A stretch of 64,000 nt of DNA from Salegentibacter lacus. GTDB taxonomy: Bacteria > Bacteroidota > Bacteroidia > Flavobacteriales > Flavobacteriaceae. A program made the position numbers and the translations under genes. The notes beneath the pieces are model-generated. The model searched no databases. It saw only the letters and a program-made list of their open reading frames with translations, and was not told the DNA's origin. Of this stretch, positions 22,768 through 32,035 are shown piece by piece (position 1 is the stretch's first letter; each line of letters starts with the position of its first letter). Location of the stretch: NCBI RefSeq assembly GCF_020164555.1, contig NZ_JAIQZB010000005.1:62001-126000 (forward strand). Reading direction: 5' to 3'.

Positions 22768-25176
22768 ATGAAGAGAAGAATTAATAAAGTAGCAGTAATC
22801 GGCTCCGGAATTATGGGAAGCGGGATTGCCTGCCACTTCGCCAACATTGGCGTAGAAGTTCTCTTGCTGGATATCGTCCCGCGGGAACTCAACGAGAAAG
22901 AAAAGAAAAAAGGTCTCACTTTAGAAGATAAACAAGTAAGGGACCGCCTGGTAAACGAATCTTTACAGTCGGCTTTAAAATCGAAGCCCTCCCCTATTTA
23001 TCATAAAGATTTTGCCGATCGCATAGAAACCGGAAATATGGAAGACGATATTTCTAAAGTTTCTGAAGTAGATTGGATTATCGAGGTAGTTGTAGAACGC
23101 CTGGATATCAAACAACAGGTTTTTGAAAACCTTGAAAAATACCGTAAAAAAGGTACGCTAATTACTTCTAATACTTCGGGAATTCCTATTCAGCAAATGA
23201 ACGAAGGAAGAAGTGAAGATTTTCAGCAGCATTTCTGCGGAACTCACTTTTTTAACCCACCGCGTTACCTGAAATTATTCGAAATAATCCCGGGACCGGA
23301 TACCAAGCCTGAAGTTCTCGAATTCCTTAACGAATACGGCGAAAAATTCCTCGGAAAAAAATCAGTAGTTGCGAAGGATACTCCGGCATTTATTGGTAAC
23401 CGAATTGGTATTTTCAGTATTATGAGCCTTTTCCATATGGTAAAAGATATGGATATGACTATTGAGGAAGTAGATAAACTTACCGGCCCGGTAATTGGCC
23501 GCCAGAAATCGGCAACATTCCGTACGGTAGATGTGGTTGGTTTAGATACTCTGGTTCACGTGGCCAACGGGCTTCATAAAGGTGTTCCAAACGATGAAGC
23601 GAAAGACCTTTTTGCTTTACCAGATTTTATCCAGACAATGATGGATAACGAATGGCTGGGTAGCAAAACCAATAACACTGGTTTTTATAAAAAAGTAAAA
23701 AAAGAAGATGGCTCTAGCGAAATCAAGTCTTTAGACTTAGATAAAATGGAATATCGCGATAGAAAAAGCGCGAAATTCGATGTACTGGAACAAACCAAAA
23801 CTATAGATAAACTTGAAGACCGCTATGAAGTTTTAGTAGGTGATAAAGGAAAAGCCGGTAAATTCTACCGTAAGAACTTTGCAGCATTATTCGCTTATGT
23901 TTCTAACCGAATTCCTGAAATTTCAGACGAACTTTATAAAATCGATGATGGTGTAAAAGCCGGATTTGGTTGGGAACACGGCCCATTCCAAATGTGGGAT
24001 GCTCTTGGAGTGAAGAAAGGTGTTGAGATGATGAAAGCCGAAGGTAAAGAACCGGCGGCCTGGGTGAACGAGATGTTGGAAAATGGTAAAGATTCTTTTT
24101 ATACCGTAAAAGAAGGAAACACCTATTATTACGATATCCAGAAAAAAGATTACACCAAAATTCCTGGCCAGGATGCATTTATCATTTTAGATAACATTCG
24201 CGAATCAAAAGAAGTTTTCAGCAACAGCGGCGTTGTAGTTGAAGATCTTGGTGACGGAATCCTTAATGTCGAATTCCGAAGCAAAATGAACGCGATTGGT
24301 GGTGATGTGCTTGACGGAATCAATAAAGCCATAGATATGGCCGAAAAAGATTACCAGGGATTAGTGGTTGCCAATAACGGAAAAAACTTTTCTGTTGGCG
24401 CAAACATTGGGATGATCTTTATGATGGCCGTAGAGCAGGAATATGAAGAGCTGAATATGGCGATTAAATATTTCCAGGATACTATGATGCGTATGCGCTA
24501 CTCCTCTATTCCAACAGTAGCCGCGCCACAATCTATGACACTTGGAGGTGGATGTGAACTTTCACTTCACGCTGATATGGTTGTAGCAGCAGCCGAAACA
24601 TATATTGGTTTAGTTGAATTTGGCGTTGGGGTAATTCCCGGCGGTGGAGGTTCTAAAGAAATGACCGTTCGCGCTGCAGATACTTATGAAAAAGATGATG
24701 TGGAACTGAACCGTCTGAGAGAACATTTCCTAACCATAGGGATGGCAAAAGTTTCTACTTCAGCCCACGAGGCATTCGATTTGAATATTCTTCAGAAAGG
24801 AAAAGATATCGTAGTGGTGAACCAGGAACGCCAATTGACTATCGCAAAGAAACACGCTTTATTAATGGCTGAAAATGGTTATACAAAACCAATTCACCGT
24901 ACCGATATCAAAGTCCTTGGTAAACAAGCTTTGGGAGCTTTCTTAGTAGGAACCGACCAAATGAACGCCGGGAAATACATTAGCGATCACGATAAGAAAA
25001 TCGCCAACAAACTGGCTTATGTAATGGCCGGTGGTGATCTTTCTGAACCACAAATGGTAAGCGAACAATACTTGTTAGATCTGGAAAGAGAAGCTTTCCT
25101 TTCGCTAACAGGAGAACGCAAAACCCTGGAAAGACTTCAGCATATGTTGAAGAAAGGGAAACCGCTTCGTAACTAA
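22768..25176 (+). CDS. 3-hydroxyacyl-CoA dehydrogenase / enoyl-CoA hydratase fusion
   Basis: A bifunctional beta-oxidation enzyme that hydrates enoyl-CoA and oxidises 3-hydroxyacyl-CoA with NAD. The 802-residue protein begins with the NAD-binding Rossmann fold (VAVIGSGIMGSGIACHFA) and the dehydrogenase C-terminal domains (GTHFFNPPRYLKLFEIIPG, KDTPAFIGNRIG). It ends with a crotonase domain (GGGCELSLHADMVVAAAETYIGLVEFG and GVIPGGGGSKEM). The domain order, dehydrogenase first, is the reverse of E. coli FadB/FadJ. The start is ATG 22768 (MKRRINKVAVIG); an upstream in-frame ATG at 22720 directly abuts the palindrome and adds residues not part of the fold. Confidence 0.93.
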   Translation: MKRRINKVAVIGSGIMGSGIACHFANIGVEVLLLDIVPRELNEKEKKKGLTLEDKQVRDRLVNESLQSALKSKPSPIYHKDFADRIETGNMEDDISKVSEVDWIIEVVVERLDIKQQVFENLEKYRKKGTLITSNTSGIPIQQMNEGRSEDFQQHFCGTHFFNPPRYLKLFEIIPGPDTKPEVLEFLNEYGEKFLGKKSVVAKDTPAFIGNRIGIFSIMSLFHMVKDMDMTIEEVDKLTGPVIGRQKSATFRTVDVVGLDTLVHVANGLHKGVPNDEAKDLFALPDFIQTMMDNEWLGSKTNNTGFYKKVKKEDGSSEIKSLDLDKMEYRDRKSAKFDVLEQTKTIDKLEDRYEVLVGDKGKAGKFYRKNFAALFAYVSNRIPEISDELYKIDDGVKAGFGWEHGPFQMWDALGVKKGVEMMKAEGKEPAAWVNEMLENGKDSFYTVKEGNTYYYDIQKKDYTKIPGQDAFIILDNIRESKEVFSNSGVVVEDLGDGILNVEFRSKMNAIGGDVLDGINKAIDMAEKDYQGLVVANNGKNFSVGANIGMIFMMAVEQEYEELNMAIKYFQDTMMRMRYSSIPTVAAPQSMTLGGGCELSLHADMVVAAAETYIGLVEFGVGVIPGGGGSKEMTVRAADTYEKDDVELNRLREHFLTIGMAKVSTSAHEAFDLNILQKGKDIVVVNQERQLTIAKKHALLMAENGYTKPIHRTDIKVLGKQALGAFLVGTDQMNAGKYISDHDKKIANKLAYVMAGGDLSEPQMVSEQYLLDLEREAFLSLTGERKTLERLQHMLKKGKPLRN

Positions 25177-25186
25177 ATAGTATAGT

Positions 25187-25614
25187 GCATAATGTAGATT
25201 GTATACTGTAATCTATAGATATTATGAATTACTTCAAGGAGTTAAAAGTTTGGCAGAAAGCTATCGATTTGGTCACTGAGACTTATAAAAAAAGTCAGGA
25301 GTTTCCAAAAGAAGAGCTTTATGGGTTGACATCTCAGATTAGAAGATCTGCAGTTTCAATTCCTTCAAACATAGCAGAAGGTTGCGGCAGAAAAACCGAT
25401 AAAGATTTTGCTAACTTTTTAGGAATATCTCTTGGATCGGCATTCGAATTAGAAACGCAGTTGATAATTGCAAAAAATCTAAATTTTATGAATTCAGATG
25501 ATTTTAAAATTCTTGAAAATGAAATTCATCATATTCAGAATATGATTATCAAATTACAATCAACATTATAACTAGATAATTTCAATATACATTATACAAA
25601 ATACAATATACAAT
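25187..25614 (+). mobile_element. Cassette 1: four-helix-bundle gene between inverted low-complexity repeats
   Basis: The gene at 25224-25571 is framed by related AT-rich words in inverted orientation. GCATAATGTAGATTG (25187-25201) matches the complement of 25583-25597 at 13 of 15 positions. ATTGTATACTGTA (25198-25210) matches the complement of 25602-25614 at 12 of 13. The right arm touches the thiolase start codon. The unit looks inserted between two operon genes without breaking either. Mobility is inferred. Confidence 0.5.
25224..25571 (+). CDS. Four-helix-bundle protein (23S rRNA intervening-sequence type), copy 1
   Basis: A 115-residue all-helical protein of the family first seen inside 23S rRNA intervening sequences (TIGR02436/PF05635 type). 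The signature SIPSNIAEGCGRKT and the start YFKELKVWQKAIDLV are diagnostic. Members are thought to bind nucleic acid and pentamerise like Avd of diversity-generating retroelements, but I see no reverse transcriptase or variable repeat nearby. It lies between the HAD/ECH and thiolase genes on the same strand. It has no plausible role in lipid oxidation, so its place is best explained by insertion. Confidence 0.88.
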   Translation: MNYFKELKVWQKAIDLVTETYKKSQEFPKEELYGLTSQIRRSAVSIPSNIAEGCGRKTDKDFANFLGISLGSAFELETQLIIAKNLNFMNSDDFKILENEIHHIQNMIIKLQSTL

Positions 25615-26806
25615 GAAGAAGACAGCATACATAGTAAAAGCATACAGAACAGCCGTGGGGAAAGCTCCCCGTGGTGTGTTCAGGTTTAAGCGGCCCGATG
25701 ATTTGGCGGCAGAAACCATAGAATATATGATGAAACAATTACCGGATTTTGATAAAACCAGGATCGATGATGTAATTGTAGGAAACGCAATGCCTGAAGC
25801 CGAACAAGGTTTAAACGTTGGGCGTTTAATTTCATTAATGAGTTTAGACACCGATAAGGTCCCAGGGATGACGGTTAACCGTTATTGCGCTTCCGGCCTC
25901 GAAACCATCGCGATTGCTTCGGCTAAAATCCAAAGTGGAATGGCCGACTGTATTATCGCCGGTGGAGCAGAAAGTATGAGTTACATCCCAATGGGTGGTT
26001 ACAAACCAGTTCCTAATTACAACGCCGCTAAAGAAGGCAACGAAGATTATTACTGGGGAATGGGACTTACCGCTGAAGCAGTAGCCGAGAAATACAAGGT
26101 TTCCCGGGAAGACCAGGATGAATTTGCCTTTAATTCCCATCAAAAAGCGTTGAAAGCTCAGGAAGAAGATCGTTTTCAGGATCAGATTGTGCCGATAGAT
26201 GTAGAGGAAACTTTTGTTGGAAAAGACGGGAAAAAACAGACTAAAACTTATACCGTAAACAAAGATGAGGGTCCACGTGCCGATACTTCTAAAGAAGTTT
26301 TAGGGAAATTAAGAACTGTTTTTGCCGAAGGCGGAAGTGTGACTGCTGGTAATTCGTCACAAATGAGTGATGGTGCTGCTTTTGTAATGGTAATGAGTGA
26401 AGAAATGGTAAAGGAATTTAATCTGGAACCAATCGCCAGAATGGTGAGTTATGCACCCGTTGGTGTAGATCCACGAATTATGGGAATCGGACCGGTTCAC
26501 GCAATTCCGAAAGCTTTAAAACAAGCCGGATTGAAACAAGACGACATGCAGCTTATTGAATTGAATGAAGCATTTGCTTCTCAATCTTTAGCAGTAATCA
26601 GAGAACTCGGATTAAATCCGGAAACCTTAAATCCTAATGGGGGTGCTATTTCTATGGGCCACCCACTGGGTTGTACAGGAGCAAAACTTTCTGTGCAGAT
26701 CTTTGATGAAATGCGCAAACGCAACCTTAAAGACAAATATGCCATGGTAACCATGTGCGTAGGAACCGGACAGGGAGCGGCCGGCGTTTATGAGTTCCTT
26801 AGTTAG
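25613..26806 (+). CDS. Acetyl-CoA C-acyltransferase (3-ketoacyl-CoA thiolase)
   Basis: Cleaves 3-ketoacyl-CoA with CoA to acetyl-CoA plus shortened acyl-CoA, the last step of beta-oxidation. The 397-residue protein has the nucleophilic Cys92 in NRYCASGLETIA, the motif GGAISMGHPLGCTGAK with the catalytic His near 354, and the second catalytic Cys in TMCVGTGQGAAG near 384. The set is complete. It functions with the upstream HAD/ECH fusion, presumably as the beta subunit of a trifunctional-type complex. Its ATG overlaps the right arm of cassette 1. Confidence 0.94.
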   Translation: MKKTAYIVKAYRTAVGKAPRGVFRFKRPDDLAAETIEYMMKQLPDFDKTRIDDVIVGNAMPEAEQGLNVGRLISLMSLDTDKVPGMTVNRYCASGLETIAIASAKIQSGMADCIIAGGAESMSYIPMGGYKPVPNYNAAKEGNEDYYWGMGLTAEAVAEKYKVSREDQDEFAFNSHQKALKAQEEDRFQDQIVPIDVEETFVGKDGKKQTKTYTVNKDEGPRADTSKEVLGKLRTVFAEGGSVTAGNSSQMSDGAAFVMVMSEEMVKEFNLEPIARMVSYAPVGVDPRIMGIGPVHAIPKALKQAGLKQDDMQLIELNEAFASQSLAVIRELGLNPETLNPNGGAISMGHPLGCTGAKLSVQIFDEMRKRNLKDKYAMVTMCVGTGQGAAGVYEFLS

Positions 26807-26816
26807 ATTCAAGAGT

Positions 26817-27233
26817 TAAGAATCAAGAGACAAGACACAAAAAATGCAACGGCACAATTTTAAAAAGTTGAAAATTTGGAAAGAAGGAATGTTTCTTACT
26901 AGAGAAACTTATAAAATGGTAAGAAATTTTCCTGATTTTGAAAAGTTTAATCTTGTATCGCAATTAATAAGATGTGCGGTTTCCATTCCTTCTAATATAG
27001 CTGAAGGAACTAGTAAAAGAACCGATAGACATTTTATACAATATCTTGAAAATAGTCTCGGCTCGGCTTTTGAATGGGAAACACAATTAATAATAGCCTA
27101 TTCAGAAAAATATATTTCTGAAGAAAAATTTAAAAATAGTGAAATTAAGATTCAGGAATTACAGAAAATGATATCAGGATTTATAGATGGATTAGAAAAG
27201 TTTTGAATCTTGAGTCTTTTTTCCTGATTCTTA
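26817..27233 (+). mobile_element. Cassette 2: four-helix-bundle gene between inverted repeats
   Basis: The sequence at 26817-26836 (TAAGAATCA...AAGAC) matches the complement of 27214-27233 at 17 of 20 positions. The repeats frame the gene at 26844-27206 and lie just outside the thiolase stop and upstream of the acyl-CoA dehydrogenase. Both flanks are rich in AAGA/TCAAGA words, different from those of cassette 1. This is the same architecture with a different terminal sequence. Confidence 0.5.
26844..27206 (+). CDS. Four-helix-bundle protein (23S rRNA intervening-sequence type), copy 2
   Basis: A 120-residue paralogue of the protein at 25224. It shares HNFKKLKIWKEGM-type start, CAVSIPSNIAEGTSKRT, a SLGSAFEWETQLIIA segment and length. 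Identity over the alignable part is clearly partial, so this is not a recent duplication. It lies between thiolase and acyl-CoA dehydrogenase, in the same orientation as the operon. As with copy 1, no reverse transcriptase, transposase or rRNA gene is near. Confidence 0.88.
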   Translation: MQRHNFKKLKIWKEGMFLTRETYKMVRNFPDFEKFNLVSQLIRCAVSIPSNIAEGTSKRTDRHFIQYLENSLGSAFEWETQLIIAYSEKYISEEKFKNSEIKIQELQKMISGFIDGLEKF

Positions 27234-27267
27234 TTAAAAAAGAAAAAATAAACCAACATTATAAATA

Positions 27268-29082
27268 ATGGAAAATTCAATTAAAGAAGATAAACTCCTC
27301 CGCGGTGGGCAATTCCTGGTAAAGGAAACCAAGGCAGAAGATATATTTACTCCGGAAGATTTTACGGAGGAGCAAAAAATGATGCGTGATTCGGTTAAGG
27401 AATTTGTAGATCGTGAAATCTGGCCGAAAAAGGAAGAATTTGAAAAGAAAAATTATGCACTTACCGAAGAAGTAATGGGCAAAGCCGGGGAACTTGGCTT
27501 TTTAGGAGTTGCCGTACCAGAAAAATATGACGGACTCGGAATGGGCTTCGTTTCTACAATGCTGGTTTGTGATTATATTTCGGGGGCGACAGGTTCTATC
27601 GCTACCGCCTTTGGAGCGCATACGGGAATTGGAACTTTGCCAATCCTGCTTTATGGAAATGAAGAACAACGCAAAAAGTATGTTCCGAAATTAGCTACGG
27701 GAGAGTGGTTCGGCGCTTATTGCCTTACCGAACCGGGAGCCGGAAGTGATGCCAATTCAGGAAAAACAAAAGCTGAGCTTACCGAAGACGGAAAAAGTTA
27801 CAAAATAAACGGACAAAAGATGTGGATCTCCAATGCGGGATTTGCTAGCGTTTTTATCGTTTTTGCACGTATTGAGGACGATAAAAATATTACCGGGTTC
27901 ATCGTAGAATACGATAAGGAAAACCCTAATGGTATCACCTTTGGGGAAGAAGAAAAGAAACTGGGAATCCACGCTTCCTCTACCCGACAGGTATTTTTTA
28001 ATGATACCGTGATACCTGCTGAAAATATGCTTTCAGAAAGAGGAAATGGTTTCAAAATCGCGATGAATGCTTTAAACGTTGGACGAATTAAACTTGCCGC
28101 AGCTTCTCTGGAAGCCCAGCGAAGAGTGACCGATGTTGCCGTGAAATACGCGAATGATCGGGTTCAGTTTAAAACGCCAATTGCAAAGTTTGGTGCAATT
28201 AAATTGAAACTTGCAGAAATGGCTACCTCAGCCTGGGTTGGGGAAGCAGCAAGTTACCGTGCAGCAAAGAATATTGAAGACAGAATTAACCTTCGTCAGG
28301 AAGCAGGAGAGTCACATTCTGATGCAGAATTAAAGACTTTTGAAGAATATGCAATAGAATGCTCTATTCTTAAAGTTGCCTGCTCTGAGGATGTTCAGAA
28401 TTGTAGTGATGAAGGTATTCAGGTATTAGGTGGTATGGGCTTTTCAGCAGATACCCCTATGGAATCTGCATGGAGAGATGCCAGAATTGCCAGAATTTAC
28501 GAAGGTACCAACGAGATTAACCGAATGTTAGCCGTTGGAATGTTGATAAAGAAGGCGATGAAAGGTCACGTAGATCTTTTAGGGCCCGCACAGGCTGTGG
28601 GCGAAGAACTTACCGGAATCCCTTCTATGGACAAGCCAGATTTCAACGAATTATTCGCTGAAGAAAAGGATATGATTAAGAAACTGAAAAAAGTTTTCTT
28701 GATGGTAGCAGGAAGCGCAGTTCAAAAATTTGGTCAGGACCTGGAAGAGCACCAGCAATTGCTATTGGCTGCTTCAGATATTCTTATTGAAGCCTATATG
28801 GCCGAATCTGCGATATTAAGAGCTGAAAAGAATGTAAAACGTTTTGGTGAAGATGCTCAAAAAGAGCAAATCGCTATGGCTAAGTTATATTTATACCACG
28901 CCGTAGATACCGTAAACCAAAAAGCCAAAGAGGGAATCGCTTCTTTTGCTGAAGGTGACGAACAACGTATGATGCTTATGGGACTTAAGCGTTTCACCAA
29001 ATATGACAGAATGCCAAATGTGGTGGAGTTAAGAAACACGATTGCTGAAAAACTGACTTCAGAAAATAAGTATTGTTTCTAA
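27268..29082 (+). CDS. Acyl-CoA dehydrogenase, long form
   Basis: A FAD enzyme catalysing the first oxidation of beta-oxidation (acyl-CoA to enoyl-CoA), with electrons going to ETF. The 604-residue protein has the FAD/substrate motif YCLTEPGAGSDANSGKT, the KMWISNAGFASVFIVFARI strand and the C-terminal YEGTNEINRML with the catalytic Glu. About 200 residues follow the usual 380-residue core (from about 430), a helical extension like that of VLCAD/ACAD9-type enzymes, suggesting long-chain substrates and membrane association. It is last in the operon, before the terminator at 29104-29137. Confidence 0.93.
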   Translation: MENSIKEDKLLRGGQFLVKETKAEDIFTPEDFTEEQKMMRDSVKEFVDREIWPKKEEFEKKNYALTEEVMGKAGELGFLGVAVPEKYDGLGMGFVSTMLVCDYISGATGSIATAFGAHTGIGTLPILLYGNEEQRKKYVPKLATGEWFGAYCLTEPGAGSDANSGKTKAELTEDGKSYKINGQKMWISNAGFASVFIVFARIEDDKNITGFIVEYDKENPNGITFGEEEKKLGIHASSTRQVFFNDTVIPAENMLSERGNGFKIAMNALNVGRIKLAAASLEAQRRVTDVAVKYANDRVQFKTPIAKFGAIKLKLAEMATSAWVGEAASYRAAKNIEDRINLRQEAGESHSDAELKTFEEYAIECSILKVACSEDVQNCSDEGIQVLGGMGFSADTPMESAWRDARIARIYEGTNEINRMLAVGMLIKKAMKGHVDLLGPAQAVGEELTGIPSMDKPDFNELFAEEKDMIKKLKKVFLMVAGSAVQKFGQDLEEHQQLLLAASDILIEAYMAESAILRAEKNVKRFGEDAQKEQIAMAKLYLYHAVDTVNQKAKEGIASFAEGDEQRMMLMGLKRFTKYDRMPNVVELRNTIAEKLTSENKYCF

Positions 29083-29103
29083 AATTTCTGATAAATCTAT
29101 CGT

Positions 29104-29137
29104 AAAAAGGCCGTCAAATTTAGACGGTCTTTTTTTA
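29104..29137 (+). terminator. Rho-independent terminator of the beta-oxidation operon
   Basis: AAAAAGGCCGTC pairs with GACGGTCTTTTT (one G-U), with a 7-nt loop and a long T-run. Confidence 0.9.
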
Positions 29138-29196
29138 TTCCTTAATTTTAAAGTTATTCCAATCAAAAATTTTAGAAAAGACTTCAATAATTAGGT

Positions 29197-30972
29197 ATGA
29201 ACAACCAAATGAGATTGCTATTGTTTAGCTCTTTAAGTGTCTTTATGATACAAGTTTCAGTTTTTGCATATCAGCAAGATTCTACAAGCACTGAAGATGA
29301 GCTGCCTTCCGCAGAAAAAATAACTGATACTACTCAATCTAGCTATCTGCCTAATAGTTTGGAAGATTATAATAAAGCTTATTATTCATTAACCAGATTA
29401 AATAATCCATTAGGGTTCCCGCCAAATAAATTTAATTTACAAACTCCGCAAGCTACTTTGGAGCATTTTGTAATTAGTTGCAGAAATAAAAATTTTAAAG
29501 ATGCTGCCTATGCTTTAAACCTCAACCTAATGCCCAACTCTATAACCGAGAAAGAGGCAATTGATATGGCTCAAAAACTTTATTTCGTGATGGATCAACG
29601 AGTAGCAATAGATTGGCACGGTTTACCGGACAGACCCGATGGGCAGGTAGATATTAGAACCACCACCAATCAGGCGGTAGCAGGAGAGCCTAGAAGAAGC
29701 GTGGTTTTTGGCGAAACACGTATAGATGACCGGGATATAATTTTTAGACTACAACGAGTAAAATATCGAGATTATGGAGCTTTTTGGTTAATCTCTGCAA
29801 ACACCGTCGAAAATACCGAAGAGCTTTATCAAATTTACGGCCCAACATTTTTAGACCGGCATATGCCCACCTGGTCCCAAGCGAAAATTGGCACTGTACC
29901 ACTGTGGAAACCAGTCTTAACTATTTTGCTATTAATCGTTTCCTACCTACTGGGAAGAGTGGTAATTCTGTTAATCAGGAAAATTGCTAAATCATTTGAC
30001 AAGCCAATTATTTTAGCGCTATCTAAGAGATTGGGCGTTCCTGCAGCTATGGCTACTGGAGTTTTATTTTTCTATATCTCGCTTAACAATCTCATTTCTT
30101 ATTCAGGTGCTTTTTCAAGTACAGTTTATGCGCTCTTACTGGCAATTGTTATTGCTTCAGGAACTTGGTTTTTTATGCGCATTCTGGATTTTTCTATGCG
30201 CTATGTTGCAGAGAATAAGATTGGTGATGTTACTTCAGAAAACAGCCAAGAATCCCGGCAGCTTTTCACATATTTATCGGTTGCAAGAAGAATCTTAACA
30301 TTTACCGTTGTGATTGTAGGTACATCAATTATCTTTTCTCAATTCAGATCTTTAGAAAAATTAGGGGTTTCCATGTTGGCTTCCGCAGGTCTGGCTACCA
30401 TAATTTTAGGTATAGCTGCCCAAAGCACTTTGGGTAACATCATTGCAGGAGTCCAGATTGCACTAACAAAACCTGCGAGAATTGGCGATACGGTTATTAT
30501 TGATGATCGTTGGGGTTATGTTGAAGATATTCGCTTTACTTATATGATTGTAAGAACCTGGGATCTTAGAAGGCTAATTGTCCCTTTAAAAACTGTGATT
30601 TCTGAAACTTTTGAGAATCTTTCTATCACGAGTCCTCATTCTATAAATGAAATTGAACTTTATGTAGATTATAGAGTAGATGTAGATAAACTGAGGGGGA
30701 AATTTAAAGAATTGCTTGAAAATTCTGAAGAATGGGATGAGGAACATCCACCAATGCTGCAGGTTACAGAAATGACCGAAAAATCCTTGAAATTAAGGGC
30801 TATTTGTAGTGCCCGTACCGGCGTTATTGCTTGGGAGCTTCATTGTAAATTAAGGGAGCAAATGGTCGCCTACATTAAGGAGCTTGAAGAAGGTATCTAC
30901 CTCACTCGATCAAGAGTAGAACTGAAAGAACCTCACTTTAAGGCCGAAAATTCGCAAAAGCCAGATAAATAA
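29197..30972 (+). CDS. MscS-family mechanosensitive channel with a periplasmic N-domain
   Basis: A 591-residue small-conductance-type channel that should release solutes on hypo-osmotic shock. A signal peptide (to about QVSVFA, residue 24) and about 200 periplasmic residues come first. Membrane helices follow from about 235, the pore-lining helix region (LGVSMLASAGLATIILGIAAQSTLGNIIAG, about 388-417) and the beta domain (ALTKPARIGDTVIIDDRWGYVEDI), then a mixed C-terminal domain. The helix A-G pattern needed for pore packing is present. A second, shorter MscS gene follows after 7 nt, so the two are co-transcribed. Confidence 0.92.
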   Translation: MNNQMRLLLFSSLSVFMIQVSVFAYQQDSTSTEDELPSAEKITDTTQSSYLPNSLEDYNKAYYSLTRLNNPLGFPPNKFNLQTPQATLEHFVISCRNKNFKDAAYALNLNLMPNSITEKEAIDMAQKLYFVMDQRVAIDWHGLPDRPDGQVDIRTTTNQAVAGEPRRSVVFGETRIDDRDIIFRLQRVKYRDYGAFWLISANTVENTEELYQIYGPTFLDRHMPTWSQAKIGTVPLWKPVLTILLLIVSYLLGRVVILLIRKIAKSFDKPIILALSKRLGVPAAMATGVLFFYISLNNLISYSGAFSSTVYALLLAIVIASGTWFFMRILDFSMRYVAENKIGDVTSENSQESRQLFTYLSVARRILTFTVVIVGTSIIFSQFRSLEKLGVSMLASAGLATIILGIAAQSTLGNIIAGVQIALTKPARIGDTVIIDDRWGYVEDIRFTYMIVRTWDLRRLIVPLKTVISETFENLSITSPHSINEIELYVDYRVDVDKLRGKFKELLENSEEWDEEHPPMLQVTEMTEKSLKLRAICSARTGVIAWELHCKLREQMVAYIKELEEGIYLTRSRVELKEPHFKAENSQKPDK

Positions 30973-30979
30973 ATTGTTT

Positions 30980-32035
30980 ATGACCTCAGACCCTTTAATG
31001 TTAAGATATATTCTCGTTGGTATAATTATCCTTCTAGTATGTTTCTTCATCGCTTTTTATATACTTAAGAAAATAGGAAAAGATCCAAAAAACATCTTAC
31101 CGGTAAATTTTGCACAAAGAGTTTGGATTCCATTATTAATTTTTCTTGCTGCTTTAATTCTGAAAGTTGCATTGCTAAGCAAAATCTTTCAGTTTGAATA
31201 CACTTACGAAATTCTTCAACCAATTAGTACCCTAGGAATAATTCTTAGTGTCACCTGGCTAATTATTCTCACACTAAAAATCCTTAAAAACCGAATGTTG
31301 AAGCGGTATGACGTAAATACTTCTGATAATTTAAAGGCTAGAAAAATTTACACTCAGTTCAATATTCTGGAAAATATTATCATTTTCATCATTGTGATTT
31401 TGGCTATAGGAATTGCATTAATGAGTTTTGAAAGCATACGTGCTGTTGGAGTTAGTGTTTTAACTTCTGCTGGAATTGCGGGGATTATTATAGGGTTTTC
31501 AGCACAAAAAGCTATTGGAACTTTATTGGCGGGAATTCAAATTGCTTTTACACAACCCATAAGATTACAGGATGCAGTGATCGTGGAAGGCGAATGGGGT
31601 TGGATTGAGGAAATTACGCTCACTTATGTAGTGATAAAAATATGGGACAAAAGAAGGCTGGTAGTGCCTTCTACCTATTTTATAGAAACCCCTTTTCAAA
31701 ACTGGACTAAAAACTCTTCCGACCTTTTGGGCACCGTATTTCTCTATACCGATTATACTGTACCGGTAGATAAAATTAGGGAAGAACTGGATAGGTTGCT
31801 TGAAATCACGCCTCTTTGGGATAAACAGGCCAAAGTAGTCCAGGTGACAGATGCTACCGACCGGTCTATGGAAATAAGGATTTTGGTAAGTGCTAAAGAT
31901 TCCCCTACAGCATTTGATTTACGCGTATTTATTAGGGAGAAACTCATAGACTTTCTCAAAGAGAATTATCCGGAGAGTCTCCCTAAAAGTCGCGTAGTAA
32001 TCAATAAGGAAGATGATAAGCAACCTAAAGTTTAA
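30980..32035 (+). CDS. MscS-family mechanosensitive channel, compact form
   Basis: A 351-residue channel with four or five N-terminal hydrophobic segments and no periplasmic domain. The pore helix (AVGVSVLTSAGIAGIIIGFSAQKAIGTLLAG, about 155-185) and beta domain (FTQPIRLQDAVIVEGEWGWIEEI) align with the upstream gene. I chose the ATG at 30980, not the TTG at 30974. The stop overlaps the stop of the convergent GH15 gene by a few bases. The pair may form channels with different gating thresholds, or a heteromer. Confidence 0.9.
   Translation: MTSDPLMLRYILVGIIILLVCFFIAFYILKKIGKDPKNILPVNFAQRVWIPLLIFLAALILKVALLSKIFQFEYTYEILQPISTLGIILSVTWLIILTLKILKNRMLKRYDVNTSDNLKARKIYTQFNILENIIIFIIVILAIGIALMSFESIRAVGVSVLTSAGIAGIIIGFSAQKAIGTLLAGIQIAFTQPIRLQDAVIVEGEWGWIEEITLTYVVIKIWDKRRLVVPSTYFIETPFQNWTKNSSDLLGTVFLYTDYTVPVDKIREELDRLLEITPLWDKQAKVVQVTDATDRSMEIRILVSAKDSPTAFDLRVFIREKLIDFLKENYPESLPKSRVVINKEDDKQPKV

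Noticed and set aside
25224-27206. Diversity-generating retroelement suggested by the Avd-like four-helix proteins
   Set aside because: No reverse transcriptase, template repeat or variable repeat was seen in the window.
29197-32035. The two MscS genes considered as a broken single gene
   Set aside because: Each has its own complete pore helix and beta domain, and the first has its own signal peptide.
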